This document shows, piece by piece, positions 1 to 7,481 of a stretch of DNA of 64,000 bases (position 1 is its first letter; the number at the start of each line of letters is the position of its first letter). Source of the DNA: Candidatus Bipolaricaulis sibiricus (GTDB lineage: Bacteria; Bipolaricaulota; Bipolaricaulia; Bipolaricaulales; Bipolaricaulaceae); NCBI GenBank assembly GCA_004102645.1, contig CP034928.1, positions 806,001 to 870,000 on the forward strand, in the 5' to 3' direction. Under the pieces are notes generated by a model, which saw only the letters and a list, made by a program, of their open reading frames with translations, made no database searches and was not told where the DNA came from. A program made the position numbers and the translations under genes.

Positions 1-713
1 TTCGGGACAATGTCCCGGCCCACCTCCGGCGTACGCAGCTCCATTGGCACGGCACCTTCGTCGCGGGGATCATCGCCGCCCGCCTGACCGAGGGTGGCGC
101 GGCTGGGGTGGCCCCGAACGTTCGGATCATGGACGTGCGATTCCTCGACTCCCGTGGCTTGTTCACAACCAAGGACTGGGACCGCCTGGGAGCGGCCATT
201 CGCTACGCGGTGGACAACGGTGCGCGGATCATCAACCTCAGCCTGTACGCCAAGGGGACCCCGCCGGCGGTTGTGGAAGGAGCCCTTGCCTACGCGGCAT
301 CGCGCGGGGCGATCGTGGTGGGGATCGCCGGGAACGAAGCCCGGGCAGAGGTCCTCTATCCGGGTCGGTACAGCACCGTTCTCGCTGTGTCCGCCACGGA
401 TGCTGCCGACGCCCTGGCCTCGTTCAGCTCGTGGGGTCCGGAGGTCGCTGTGGCGGCCCCCGGGCACGAGGTCGTCTCTCTCCTACCAGGAGGGAGGTTG
501 GCCACGAACTCCGGCACCTCCTTCGCTGCCCCCCACGTGAGCGGCACGTTGGCCCTCATCCTGTCCGCGAATCCAGCTCTGAGTGCAGACGAGGCGGTGC
601 GGATCCTCCTTGCCACCAGCTCACCCCTTGCACCGACCCCGGACCCGCGCTTCGGGGCGGGCCTGGTGAACGCGGGGCGCGGGGTGGCCGCAGCGGCAGG
701 GATCGACCGCTAG
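1..713 (+). CDS. Subtilisin-like serine protease (peptidase S8), C-terminal part
   Basis: The gene enters from the left edge of the window; complete codons begin at position 3 and the stop is TAG at 711-713. The visible part holds most of the S8 catalytic domain. The catalytic histidine lies in HGTFVAGI (codon 48-50), the oxyanion region in the GIAGNE segment, and the catalytic serine in GTSFAAPHVSG (codon 519-521). The catalytic aspartate and any signal peptide or propeptide lie upstream of the window. Family members are usually exported endopeptidases; processing of the surface proteins encoded next door is a plausible role but only an inference. It ends just 14 nt before the promoter of the c-di-GMP locus, so it is probably a separate transcription unit. 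Confidence 0.93.
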   Translation, partial: RDNVPAHLRRTQLHWHGTFVAGIIAARLTEGGAAGVAPNVRIMDVRFLDSRGLFTTKDWDRLGAAIRYAVDNGARIINLSLYAKGTPPAVVEGALAYAASRGAIVVGIAGNEARAEVLYPGRYSTVLAVSATDAADALASFSSWGPEVAVAAPGHEVVSLLPGGRLATNSGTSFAAPHVSGTLALILSANPALSADEAVRILLATSSPLAPTPDPRFGAGLVNAGRGVAAAAGIDR

Positions 714-727
714 GGACAGATGTCCTC

Positions 728-755
728 TTGACAGCGGACCGCTGCCGCCTACACT
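728..755 (+). promoter_or_regulatory. Sigma-70-type promoter for the first c-di-GMP riboswitch unit
   Basis: A perfect -35 box TTGACA (728-733) is followed after 16 nt by TACACT (750-755), a 4/6 match to TATAAT. Transcription would start near 762, about 15 nt before the riboswitch aptamer. It directs expression of the regulator at 911 and probably also of the large surface protein at 1364. Confidence 0.75.
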
Positions 756-776
756 ACAAACCAACGTAAACACACC

Positions 777-850
777 CTGAAAAGGGCAAACCCACGGGAA
801 CGTGGGGGCGCAAAGCAACGGACCCAGGACGGGTGGCCGGGCTGCCAGGT
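777..850 (+). promoter_or_regulatory. c-di-GMP-I (GEMM-I) riboswitch 1
   Basis: The aptamer has all GEMM-I hallmarks: the GGGCAAACC segment (784-792), a stem CCCACG/CGTGGG closed by a GGAA (GNRA) tetraloop, the conserved GCGCAAAGC (809-817), and a 3' GGGCTGCC block (839-846). The family binds cyclic di-GMP. The 3' part overlaps a strong intrinsic terminator (839-876), so ligand binding should block terminator formation and act as an ON switch for the regulator gene at 911. The switching direction is inferred from base pairing only. Confidence 0.92.
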
Positions 851-876
851 GGAGGTACGACCTGGAGCCCGTTTTT
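839..876 (+). terminator. Intrinsic terminator forming the expression platform of riboswitch 1
   Basis: GGGCT (839-843) and CCAGGT (845-850) pair with ACCTGG (860-865) and AGCCC (866-870), giving 11 bp with one bulged G, followed by GTTTTTG. The 5' arm is also the conserved 3' segment of the c-di-GMP aptamer, so aptamer and terminator should be mutually exclusive. Confidence 0.85.
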
Positions 877-910
877 GTTGGCCCGGGATGACCGTGAGGA
901 GGGCGGAGAC

Positions 911-1237
911 GTGCAGGTGACGCTGTACTACAACGACGAGGATCAGTACCTGCTGGAGCTGGTCGATGAGCTGGCCGAACGAGAGCGGAAGTCACGTTCG
1001 GCTGTCATCATGTGCATTCTAGAGGAGCACTTCGAACGCGGGAAGCGGTTGGGAGAGATTCTCGTCGACATGAGGGCGATTACCCCCCAGGATGTGCAAG
1101 AGGCTCTGGTCGAGCAGAGTTCGAGTTCGGGAAACGGGCCTCGGAGACTGGGAGAGATTCTGGTCGCGAGGGGCTGCGTGCGGGATGAGACGGTGCGGCG
1201 GGCTCTCGTTGTTCAAGGGCGTTATTGCCGAGGTTGA
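911..1237 (+). CDS. Small ribbon-helix-helix regulator with two MshEN-type c-di-GMP-binding motifs
   Basis: This 108-residue protein starts at GTG 911, 8 nt after AGGAGG (897-902). Residues 1 to about 45 look like a CopG-type ribbon-helix-helix DNA-binding domain: a short beta strand (VTLYYND), a first helix, the turn RKSRSAV, and a second helix. Residues from about 46 carry two 24-residue repeats, each beginning RLGEILV and ending in Q, separated by a short serine/glycine linker. They match the MshEN c-di-GMP motif (RLG, hydrophobic pairs at fixed spacing, final Q); the first copy has R in place of the conserved mid-motif glycine, the second is a full match. I infer a c-di-GMP-responsive transcription factor whose own mRNA is under a c-di-GMP riboswitch. 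The DNA target is unknown; dimerisation through the RHH domain is expected. Confidence 0.75.
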   Translation: MQVTLYYNDEDQYLLELVDELAERERKSRSAVIMCILEEHFERGKRLGEILVDMRAITPQDVQEALVEQSSSSGNGPRRLGEILVARGCVRDETVRRALVVQGRYCRG

Positions 1238-1267
1238 GGTAGGGGGAATTCGATCGCAGTGTAGTCC

Positions 1268-1341
1268 GCCGAAAAGGTAAACCCGGAGCGATCCGGGGGC
1301 GCAAAGCCATGGACCTCCTGTAGGCCGCCAGGCTGCCGAAG
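1268..1341 (+). promoter_or_regulatory. c-di-GMP-I (GEMM-I) riboswitch 2
   Basis: The aptamer contains GGTAAACCC, a CCCGGA/TCCGGG stem capped by a GCGA tetraloop, GCGCAAAGCC (1300-1309) and the 3' GGCTGCCG block (1331-1338). It lies between the regulator gene and the giant surface protein. No terminator follows; a good Shine-Dalgarno AGGAGG (1353-1358) sits 5 nt before ATG 1364, so control is probably translational. The variable part of the aptamer holds CCTCCT (1314-1319), fully complementary to that Shine-Dalgarno. No clear promoter is visible just upstream, so it is probably cotranscribed with the regulator. Confidence 0.92.
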
Positions 1342-1363
1342 CGCAACCAGGTAGGAGGAAACC

Positions 1364-4300
1364 ATGGCGAACTTGATTGAGCTGTTCAGTGTGAGTTCGA
1401 ACCGCGTTCCGCGGTGGGCGGTTGGAGCGGTTCTTCTTTTGGCCGTGCTGGCGAGTGGGACGGTATCACCGTTGGTTTCGGCACAGAACTGCAACAACTA
1501 CACCGTGACATTCCTCGGGGCGACGTTTGACGGGACGAACACCACCTTTAGATACCGTGTATGCTCCAATGGCAACCCGGCGATCAGTCACTGGGTGATG
1601 GGCCTTCCTGGCGGATGTTCGACGTGCGCCGACGTGGTATCGGCAGGGCGAGTCGGCAGCAGCTCGGTAACTTGGTCGTGCGGAACGGATCCCACTACCG
1701 GCGTGTTCGGAGTGAAGTTCGATTTTGGGTTCACCTCAGTCGGGCAGTGCGAGGAGTTCTGGATCACGCTTCGCGGATACTGGCCTACCGGCTACACCAC
1801 AGCCGCGGTGAAGGCAGGGTCAGGCAACTGCTTCTATCAGGTTGAGGGGCCGGCATGTCCTCCTCCCGGCCAGCCGGGGCTGGTGCTCGAGAAGAAGACG
1901 AACGGGGTCGACGCCGATAGCCCGCCCGGTCCGGTGGTGGTGGTGGGGTCGACGGTGACGTGGACGTACGAAGTGACGAACACGGGGAACGTGACGCTGA
2001 CGGAGATCGTCGTGACCGACGATCAGGTAGGTTCGATCGGGACGATTTCGACGTTGGCGCCTGGAGCGAGCGCGACCCTGACGAAGGCGGGGGTAGCGGT
2101 AGCGGGCCAGTACGCGAACGTTGGGAAGGCCGAGACGACGTACAACGGTCAGACGGTGAGCGACACGGATCCGAGCCACTACTTTGGGGCGGCGCCGGGG
2201 CTGGTGCTCGAGAAGAAGACGAACGGGGTCGACGCCGATAGCCCGCCCGGTCCGGTGGTGGTGGTGGGGTCGACGGTGACGTGGACGTACGAAGTGACGA
2301 ACACGGGGAACGTGACGCTGACGGAGATCGTCGTGACCGACGATCAGGTAGGTTCGATCGGGACGATTTCGACGTTGGCGCCTGGAGCGAGCGCGACCCT
2401 GACGAAGGCGGGGGTAGCGGTAGCGGGCCAGTACGCGAACGTTGGGAAGGCCGAGACGACGTACAACGGTCAGACGGTGAGCGACACGGATCCGAGCCAC
2501 TACTTTGGGGCGGCGCCGGGGCTGGTGCTCGAGAAGAAGACGAACGGGGTCGACGCCGATAGCCCGACCGGTCCGGTGGTGGTGGTGGGGTCGACGGTGA
2601 CGTGGACGTACGAAGTGACGAACACGGGGAACGTGACGCTGACGGAGATCGTCGTGACCGACGATCAGGTAGGTTCGATCGGGACGATTCCGACGTTGGC
2701 GGTGGGAGCGAGCGCGACCCTGACGAAGACGGGGGTAGCGGTAGCGGGCCAGTACGCGAACGTTGGGAAGGCCGAGACGACGTACAACGGTCAGGCGGTG
2801 AGCGACACGGATCCGAGCCACTACTTCGGAGCAGACCCGTCGATCGATCTCGTGAAGACAGGCACGCTGAACCTGGGACCTAACGGGCAAGCGGATGCGG
2901 GGGACACGATCAGCTACACGTTCGCGGTGACGAACACTGGCAACGTGACGCTGACGAACGTGACCGTGGCGGACCCCAAGGTGACGGTGGTCGGAGGGCC
3001 GATCGCGTCGCTGGCGGCGGGGGCGACGGACACGACGACGTTCACGGGAACGTACGTACTGACGCAAGCGGACATCGACGCAGGGACGTTCACGAACACC
3101 GCGACGGCGACGGGGACGCCGCCGAGCGGACCGAACGTGAGCGATAGCGATTCCGACACGCAGACGCTCGTCGGGGTGCCGTCGATCGACATAGAGAAGC
3201 ACACGAACGGGGTCGACGCCGATAGCCCGACCGGTCCGGTGGTCGTGGTGGGGTCGACGGTGACGTGGACGTACGAGGTGACGAACACGGGGAACGTGAC
3301 GCTGACGGAGATCGTCGTGACCGACGATCAGGTAGGTTCGATCGGGACGATTTCGACGTTGGCGCCTGGAGCGAGCGCGACCCTGACGAAGACGGGGGTA
3401 GCGGTAGCGGGCCAGTACGGGAACGTTGGGAAGGCCGAGACGACGTACAACGGTCAGACGGTGAGCGACACGGATCCGAGCCACTACCTGGGGGTAGACG
3501 GGCACCTCGCGATCACGCCGGGGTCTGCGACGAACGAGGTGGGTGACCCGCACACGTTCTTGATCACGGCGTACGCACAAGGGGCGAGCCCCATTGGGTG
3601 GAGCCTGGTCTACACGGTGACCCCGACTCCGACCAGCGAGAGCCTGAGCACGCCCACGGTGGCGCCCGACGGGATGAGTGCCACCTGGAGCCTCACGATC
3701 AACAGCGCGGTACCCGGAACGTTCGTGGCGATCCCGACCGTGACGATGACGTTCCCCGGCGGGACCGAGGTCGTGCGGACGACGGACGGCCTGGGCGGGA
3801 GCACCGTGCCGGCGCAGAAGACCTACCTCCAGGGGCGGATCAGCCTGAGTCCGGCGGCAGCCACCAATGAGGTTGGAGATCCGCACACGCTGATTGCAGC
3901 GGTCGAGACGACGAGCGACGGACTCACCTGGATCCCGATGTCGGGGGTGCAGGTGGCGTTCTCCATCATCGGCGGAACGGCGAGCTTCGTGGGTGGGGTC
4001 AACACCTCTATCACCAACGGGGCGGGCCAGGCGGCAGCGCAGATCGTCTCTGCAACCCCGGGAACAGTCCTCGTGCAAGCCGCAGCTGACCTGTTCGGTG
4101 ATGGAACGTTCATCGCCACCACGGGCACAGCGGGCAACGGGGGCAATGCGCAGAAAACCTACGTGGACGCCAGGATCAGCGTGACCCCGCTGGGGTCAGT
4201 GAACCCGGTGGGCACGAACCACGCCGTGACCGCGCTTGTGGAGGTCAACACGGGCGCAGGCTGGGTGCCGGCGCCGAATGGAACGCCGGTCATGTTCACG

Positions 4301-6376
4301 CTGCTCAACAACACCGCCGGAGCTACGTTTGTCACAGCATCGACCACGTCGACCACGGGGGGGCAGGCCTCCGTGACCGTGTTCTCATCGAACCCTGGTG
4401 GCGTCGCCATCCGGGCGACGGCGGATGTGACGGTCGCGGGGCTGGTCGTGCGCCGGGCGACCGGGTCCGGTGGTCTGAACGGGTCGGACGCCGTCAAGAA
4501 CTGGGTGCGCAGTAACGAGCCGCCCACGGCGGACGGCCTATCTCTGGTGACGTGCCGGAACACGCCCCTTGCCTTCTCCCTCCGGGGGAGCGACCCTGAC
4601 GTGAACCTGGCCAGTCCGGACCAGCATCCGCTGGCGTTCGCGATCATCGGGGCGCCGACCTTCGGCGCGGTGAGCGGAGACCTGAGCGCTGTCACGTACA
4701 GCGCGCCGCACAGCGCGTCGGTGGAGGTGGTGTACACACCGCAGCTTGACTTCCTCGGCACGGACTTCGTCACCTACACGGTCACCGATCCCACTGGCAC
4801 GTTCGCGGTGGGTGCGATCCGGATCACTGTTGTGGACTGCGGCGGGGAGATTGCCGGTGGAGCCGGTGCCCTTGGGCCAAGGATCGTGATCAACGAGATC
4901 GCGTGGGGCGGGACGGCGGCAGACCCGAATCACGAGTGGATCGAGCTCTACAGCTCGCTGGGCGAACCGATCGATCTCACCGGGTGGACCCTTCGCTGGC
5001 GCCGGAAGCAACCGGCGACGGTGCTCGAGGAGTACGTGAAGGTTGTGGAACTCCGCGGGGCGATCGACGCGTTCGGGTTCTACCTCATGGAGCGCCGCAC
5101 CGACGACGTGGTGGCTGACATCGAGGCGGACCTCATCTACGAGGAGACGGGACCGATCGTGATCACGGAGATCGCGTGGGGGGGAACGGCGGCGAGCCGT
5201 GATGACCAGTGGATCGAGCTCACCAACGTCACGGAGAACGCGGTGGACCTCACGGGATGGACCCTCCGCTGGCGGCTCACCCAGCCGACGACGCCCGAAG
5301 AGCAGGCGTGGAAGGTGGTTCAACTCCGCGGGACCGTGACCGCCTACGGGACGTACTTGCTGGAGCGGGGCAGCGACGACGCGGTACGGGGAGTTCCGGC
5401 TGATCTCATCTACGCCGTGGCTCTCGACCCGCGCGGCGAGGTTCTGGAGCTCCTGGATCCGGCGGGGAACGTTGTGGACACGGCGAACGCGGAGCGCATG
5501 GGGCGCTCTGGCTGGGCGAGCGGGTACGGCCTAGGGGGTGTCCATCCGTACGCGTCGATGGAACGAGTGAACCCCTTTGTTCGCGACGCAGAGCACAACT
5601 GGCGTGGCAATGAGGGTGTTCTCACCCATGGTTTGGACCGGGATGGGGTACCCCTCGTCGCTACGCCGCGGGCGGTGAACGAGCAGTTCCTGCTCTGGGC
5701 GTACCCGGAGGTGAATCCGGCGGAACTCCCCTCGGATCTGGCATACCTTCCGTTCACCTTGGAGCTGTCCGACCGCGGCGAGATCCTGGAGCTGGTGGAT
5801 CGGGCGGGGAACGTTGTGGACACGGCGAACGCCGACAACCCGGATCGCGACGGGTGGGCGGTGGGATACGGTCTGCACGGGGCGCTGCTGCACGCGACGA
5901 TGGAGCGGGTGGACCCATCGCTGCCGGATCTCGACACGTCGTGGGACGCCAACGAGTACATCGTGATCAATGGTCTCGACACCGACGAGGCGTGCCTCGT
6001 GGCCACAGCCCGCACGACAAACGAACCGGTGGTCATGCGATCTGCGGCGGAACAGGCATCGCAGGCGATTGGGCGTGGTCAGATCCTCACGGTGGTTGTC
6101 GTGGCTCCACCGCTGTGTGACGCAGTTCGCTGTCTCCCCCACGCCGTGATCACCCGAGCTGACCCCGCGTTCGCCGACCAGGTGATGGTTGTTGGGGACA
6201 GCGGGGCTCGGGTCGTCTGGGGGGAACCGGTGGAGAGGACGGACAACTTCCGCTTCCTGGTCGACACCACGTCGCTCGAGGTCGGGAGCTACCGGGTGTG
6301 GATATCGTTGGGGAGCAGTCGGCTTCACGTAATCTCGTTCGAGGTGGTCGAGGAAGCCGTCGCGCGGAGCCGATAA
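1364..6376 (+). CDS. Giant modular surface protein (DUF11, Ig-like, cadherin-like and lamin-tail domains)
   Basis: A 1670-residue exported protein. Residues 1-40 form a signal peptide with a hydrophobic core and a VSA-Q cleavage site. A cysteine-containing N-terminal domain (about 41-170) is followed by three near-identical 107-residue DUF11-type repeats (about 172-492), a divergent DUF11 repeat, and a fourth copy (about 606-708). Next come invasin/Big-like Ig domains sharing a TNEVGDPHT motif (about 710-1040), a cadherin-like domain ending in LGTDFVTYTVTD (about 1047-1165), and two lamin-tail domains starting INEIAWGG and ITEIAWGG (about 1172 and 1264). Two GNVVDTAN repeats and a C-terminal beta domain follow. 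There is no LPXTG motif or obvious membrane anchor. The architecture suggests an adhesin or extracellular matrix protein, controlled by c-di-GMP riboswitch 2. The function is inferred from domains only. Confidence 0.9.
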   Translation: MANLIELFSVSSNRVPRWAVGAVLLLAVLASGTVSPLVSAQNCNNYTVTFLGATFDGTNTTFRYRVCSNGNPAISHWVMGLPGGCSTCADVVSAGRVGSSSVTWSCGTDPTTGVFGVKFDFGFTSVGQCEEFWITLRGYWPTGYTTAAVKAGSGNCFYQVEGPACPPPGQPGLVLEKKTNGVDADSPPGPVVVVGSTVTWTYEVTNTGNVTLTEIVVTDDQVGSIGTISTLAPGASATLTKAGVAVAGQYANVGKAETTYNGQTVSDTDPSHYFGAAPGLVLEKKTNGVDADSPPGPVVVVGSTVTWTYEVTNTGNVTLTEIVVTDDQVGSIGTISTLAPGASATLTKAGVAVAGQYANVGKAETTYNGQTVSDTDPSHYFGAAPGLVLEKKTNGVDADSPTGPVVVVGSTVTWTYEVTNTGNVTLTEIVVTDDQVGSIGTIPTLAVGASATLTKTGVAVAGQYANVGKAETTYNGQAVSDTDPSHYFGADPSIDLVKTGTLNLGPNGQADAGDTISYTFAVTNTGNVTLTNVTVADPKVTVVGGPIASLAAGATDTTTFTGTYVLTQADIDAGTFTNTATATGTPPSGPNVSDSDSDTQTLVGVPSIDIEKHTNGVDADSPTGPVVVVGSTVTWTYEVTNTGNVTLTEIVVTDDQVGSIGTISTLAPGASATLTKTGVAVAGQYGNVGKAETTYNGQTVSDTDPSHYLGVDGHLAITPGSATNEVGDPHTFLITAYAQGASPIGWSLVYTVTPTPTSESLSTPTVAPDGMSATWSLTINSAVPGTFVAIPTVTMTFPGGTEVVRTTDGLGGSTVPAQKTYLQGRISLSPAAATNEVGDPHTLIAAVETTSDGLTWIPMSGVQVAFSIIGGTASFVGGVNTSITNGAGQAAAQIVSATPGTVLVQAAADLFGDGTFIATTGTAGNGGNAQKTYVDARISVTPLGSVNPVGTNHAVTALVEVNTGAGWVPAPNGTPVMFTLLNNTAGATFVTASTTSTTGGQASVTVFSSNPGGVAIRATADVTVAGLVVRRATGSGGLNGSDAVKNWVRSNEPPTADGLSLVTCRNTPLAFSLRGSDPDVNLASPDQHPLAFAIIGAPTFGAVSGDLSAVTYSAPHSASVEVVYTPQLDFLGTDFVTYTVTDPTGTFAVGAIRITVVDCGGEIAGGAGALGPRIVINEIAWGGTAADPNHEWIELYSSLGEPIDLTGWTLRWRRKQPATVLEEYVKVVELRGAIDAFGFYLMERRTDDVVADIEADLIYEETGPIVITEIAWGGTAASRDDQWIELTNVTENAVDLTGWTLRWRLTQPTTPEEQAWKVVQLRGTVTAYGTYLLERGSDDAVRGVPADLIYAVALDPRGEVLELLDPAGNVVDTANAERMGRSGWASGYGLGGVHPYASMERVNPFVRDAEHNWRGNEGVLTHGLDRDGVPLVATPRAVNEQFLLWAYPEVNPAELPSDLAYLPFTLELSDRGEILELVDRAGNVVDTANADNPDRDGWAVGYGLHGALLHATMERVDPSLPDLDTSWDANEYIVINGLDTDEACLVATARTTNEPVVMRSAAEQASQAIGRGQILTVVVVAPPLCDAVRCLPHAVITRADPAFADQVMVVGDSGARVVWGEPVERTDNFRFLVDTTSLEVGSYRVWISLGSSRLHVISFEVVEEAVARSR
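1880..2842 (+). repeat. Three tandem 321-bp repeats inside the giant surface protein gene
   Basis: The units start at 1880, 2201 and 2522, exactly 321 bp (107 codons) apart. The first two appear identical; the third differs at a few bases. A fourth, slightly more divergent copy lies at about 3190-3490 after a different DUF11 unit. The near-identity at DNA level, including silent sites, points to recent duplication or gene conversion. The in-frame period means that slippage or recombination would change repeat number without breaking the frame. Confidence 0.95.
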
Positions 6377-6400
6377 GCAACTCGCAGATGGGTTGTCGTC

Positions 6401-6424
6401 GAGGCCGGGGCTTGCCCCGGCCTC
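6401..6424 (+). terminator. Terminator hairpin after the giant surface protein
   Basis: GAGGCCGGGG (6401-6410) pairs perfectly with CCCCGGCCTC (6415-6424) around a 4-nt CTTG loop, 24 nt after the stop codon. The following TGTCTGTGG is only weakly T-rich, so termination may be partial or helped by Rho. The rest of 6425-6631 shows no gene I can support. Confidence 0.7.
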
Positions 6425-6631
6425 TGTCTGTGGTCGGGTCCATCGTGCGGCTGCCGCGCTGGCCGCGGCGCACGCGACTTCGCGAAGGAGGATGGCTTCG
6501 GGGCCTGATCGGCTGGAGGAGTCTGTGGCGTCAGTGTGATCAAGGCTACGGACCAGTTTCCGTTCCTGCGCGGACTGAATCATCGGGCCAGCGGAACAAC
6601 TGATCACCCCTTTGGCGGCTCGCGGCGTACT

Positions 6632-7381
6632 GTGAGCACCACCGTGAACGAGCTACGCTTCGTGGCGGCCTGTGTGGCGGGAGCCATGCTGGTCGGTGGG
6701 GGAGGGGGGCTGGCCAGCTCGCCGCCTCGTGCGGGGAGTCAGGTTGTGTGGGTGGTTCCCGGTCGTCCGGTCTCCTTTCGGCTTCTGGGAGGCGACCCCG
6801 ACGGTGATCCGATCACGTTCTACGTGACAAGCGGGCCCTCGAGTGGGACGATCTCTGGACAGGCACCCGACCTCGTGTACGTCCCGTCCGCGGGGTTCGC
6901 GGGACGTGACCAGTTGACGTACCTCGTACAGGATCCTTCCGGGGCGTTCGACATCGGTCTGGTCGAGTTCAGATACGAAAGGCATAGCTCGGTGATTCGT
7001 GTCGGGCTACCGACTCCCGAGACAGGTGCGGATGGGCTCGTGGAGTCCCTGGCTGCAACCCTCGTCCAGCTGGGGGTCCGTCGGTGGTATGTCGCTTCGA
7101 TCCCGACGCTGCGGTGCGTGGCCGGTGAGGTGAGTCCGTTCTTCATCGGCGGCTGGAGCGACACGCCGAGATTCCTGGCCTTCGGTCCTCAGGATGAGCC
7201 ACGGCTGGTCTCGGTTGCCTGGGACGGGTCAGCCCGCACGCTTGATGTGTCTGCGCTTCCTGTGGGTAGCTACCTGATCGTGGTCATACTCGGAACGGAG
7301 GCGGTGTCGTTTCCAGCCCTGGTGTCGCCGCCGCGCGAGAAAGCTCCGCTCTTGTTGGGATCCGCGGCGGTGGGGCCATGA
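6632..7381 (+). CDS. Exported protein with one cadherin-like domain
   Basis: Probably 249 residues from GTG 6632; GTG 6644 is an alternative start, and neither has a convincing Shine-Dalgarno. The N-terminus has a hydrophobic stretch (AACVAGAMLVGG) typical of a signal peptide. Residues about 45-110 form a cadherin-like/Ig domain (GGDPDGDPITF, then GRDQLTYLVQDPSG), the same module as in the giant protein upstream and in the next gene. The C-terminal half is beta-rich and unrecognised; its ending (VGSYLIVVILGTEAVSF) resembles the C-terminus of the giant protein (VGSYRVWISLGSSRLHVISF). I infer a secreted accessory protein that diverged from part of the giant protein. Partner and function are unknown. 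Confidence 0.7.
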   Translation: MSTTVNELRFVAACVAGAMLVGGGGGLASSPPRAGSQVVWVVPGRPVSFRLLGGDPDGDPITFYVTSGPSSGTISGQAPDLVYVPSAGFAGRDQLTYLVQDPSGAFDIGLVEFRYERHSSVIRVGLPTPETGADGLVESLAATLVQLGVRRWYVASIPTLRCVAGEVSPFFIGGWSDTPRFLAFGPQDEPRLVSVAWDGSARTLDVSALPVGSYLIVVILGTEAVSFPALVSPPREKAPLLLGSAAVGP

Positions 7382-7481
7382 TGGGGAAGGCCCGCGGACG
7401 GTCATGTCCCGTGACGGCAGAGAGGGGAGCCTCGGTTCGCAGTGCCTGTGACGCCGCAACAACGACATGAGGTGGTCGACG

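Noticed and set aside
1880-2842. Regular repeats that might suggest a CRISPR-like array
   Set aside because: Units are 321 bp, contiguous, in frame with a surface protein and lack spacers.
1820-4078. Long minus-strand open frame (752 codons) opposite the giant surface protein
   Set aside because: Product is arginine/histidine-rich low-complexity sequence created by the tandem repeats and high GC on the other strand; no start signal or motif.
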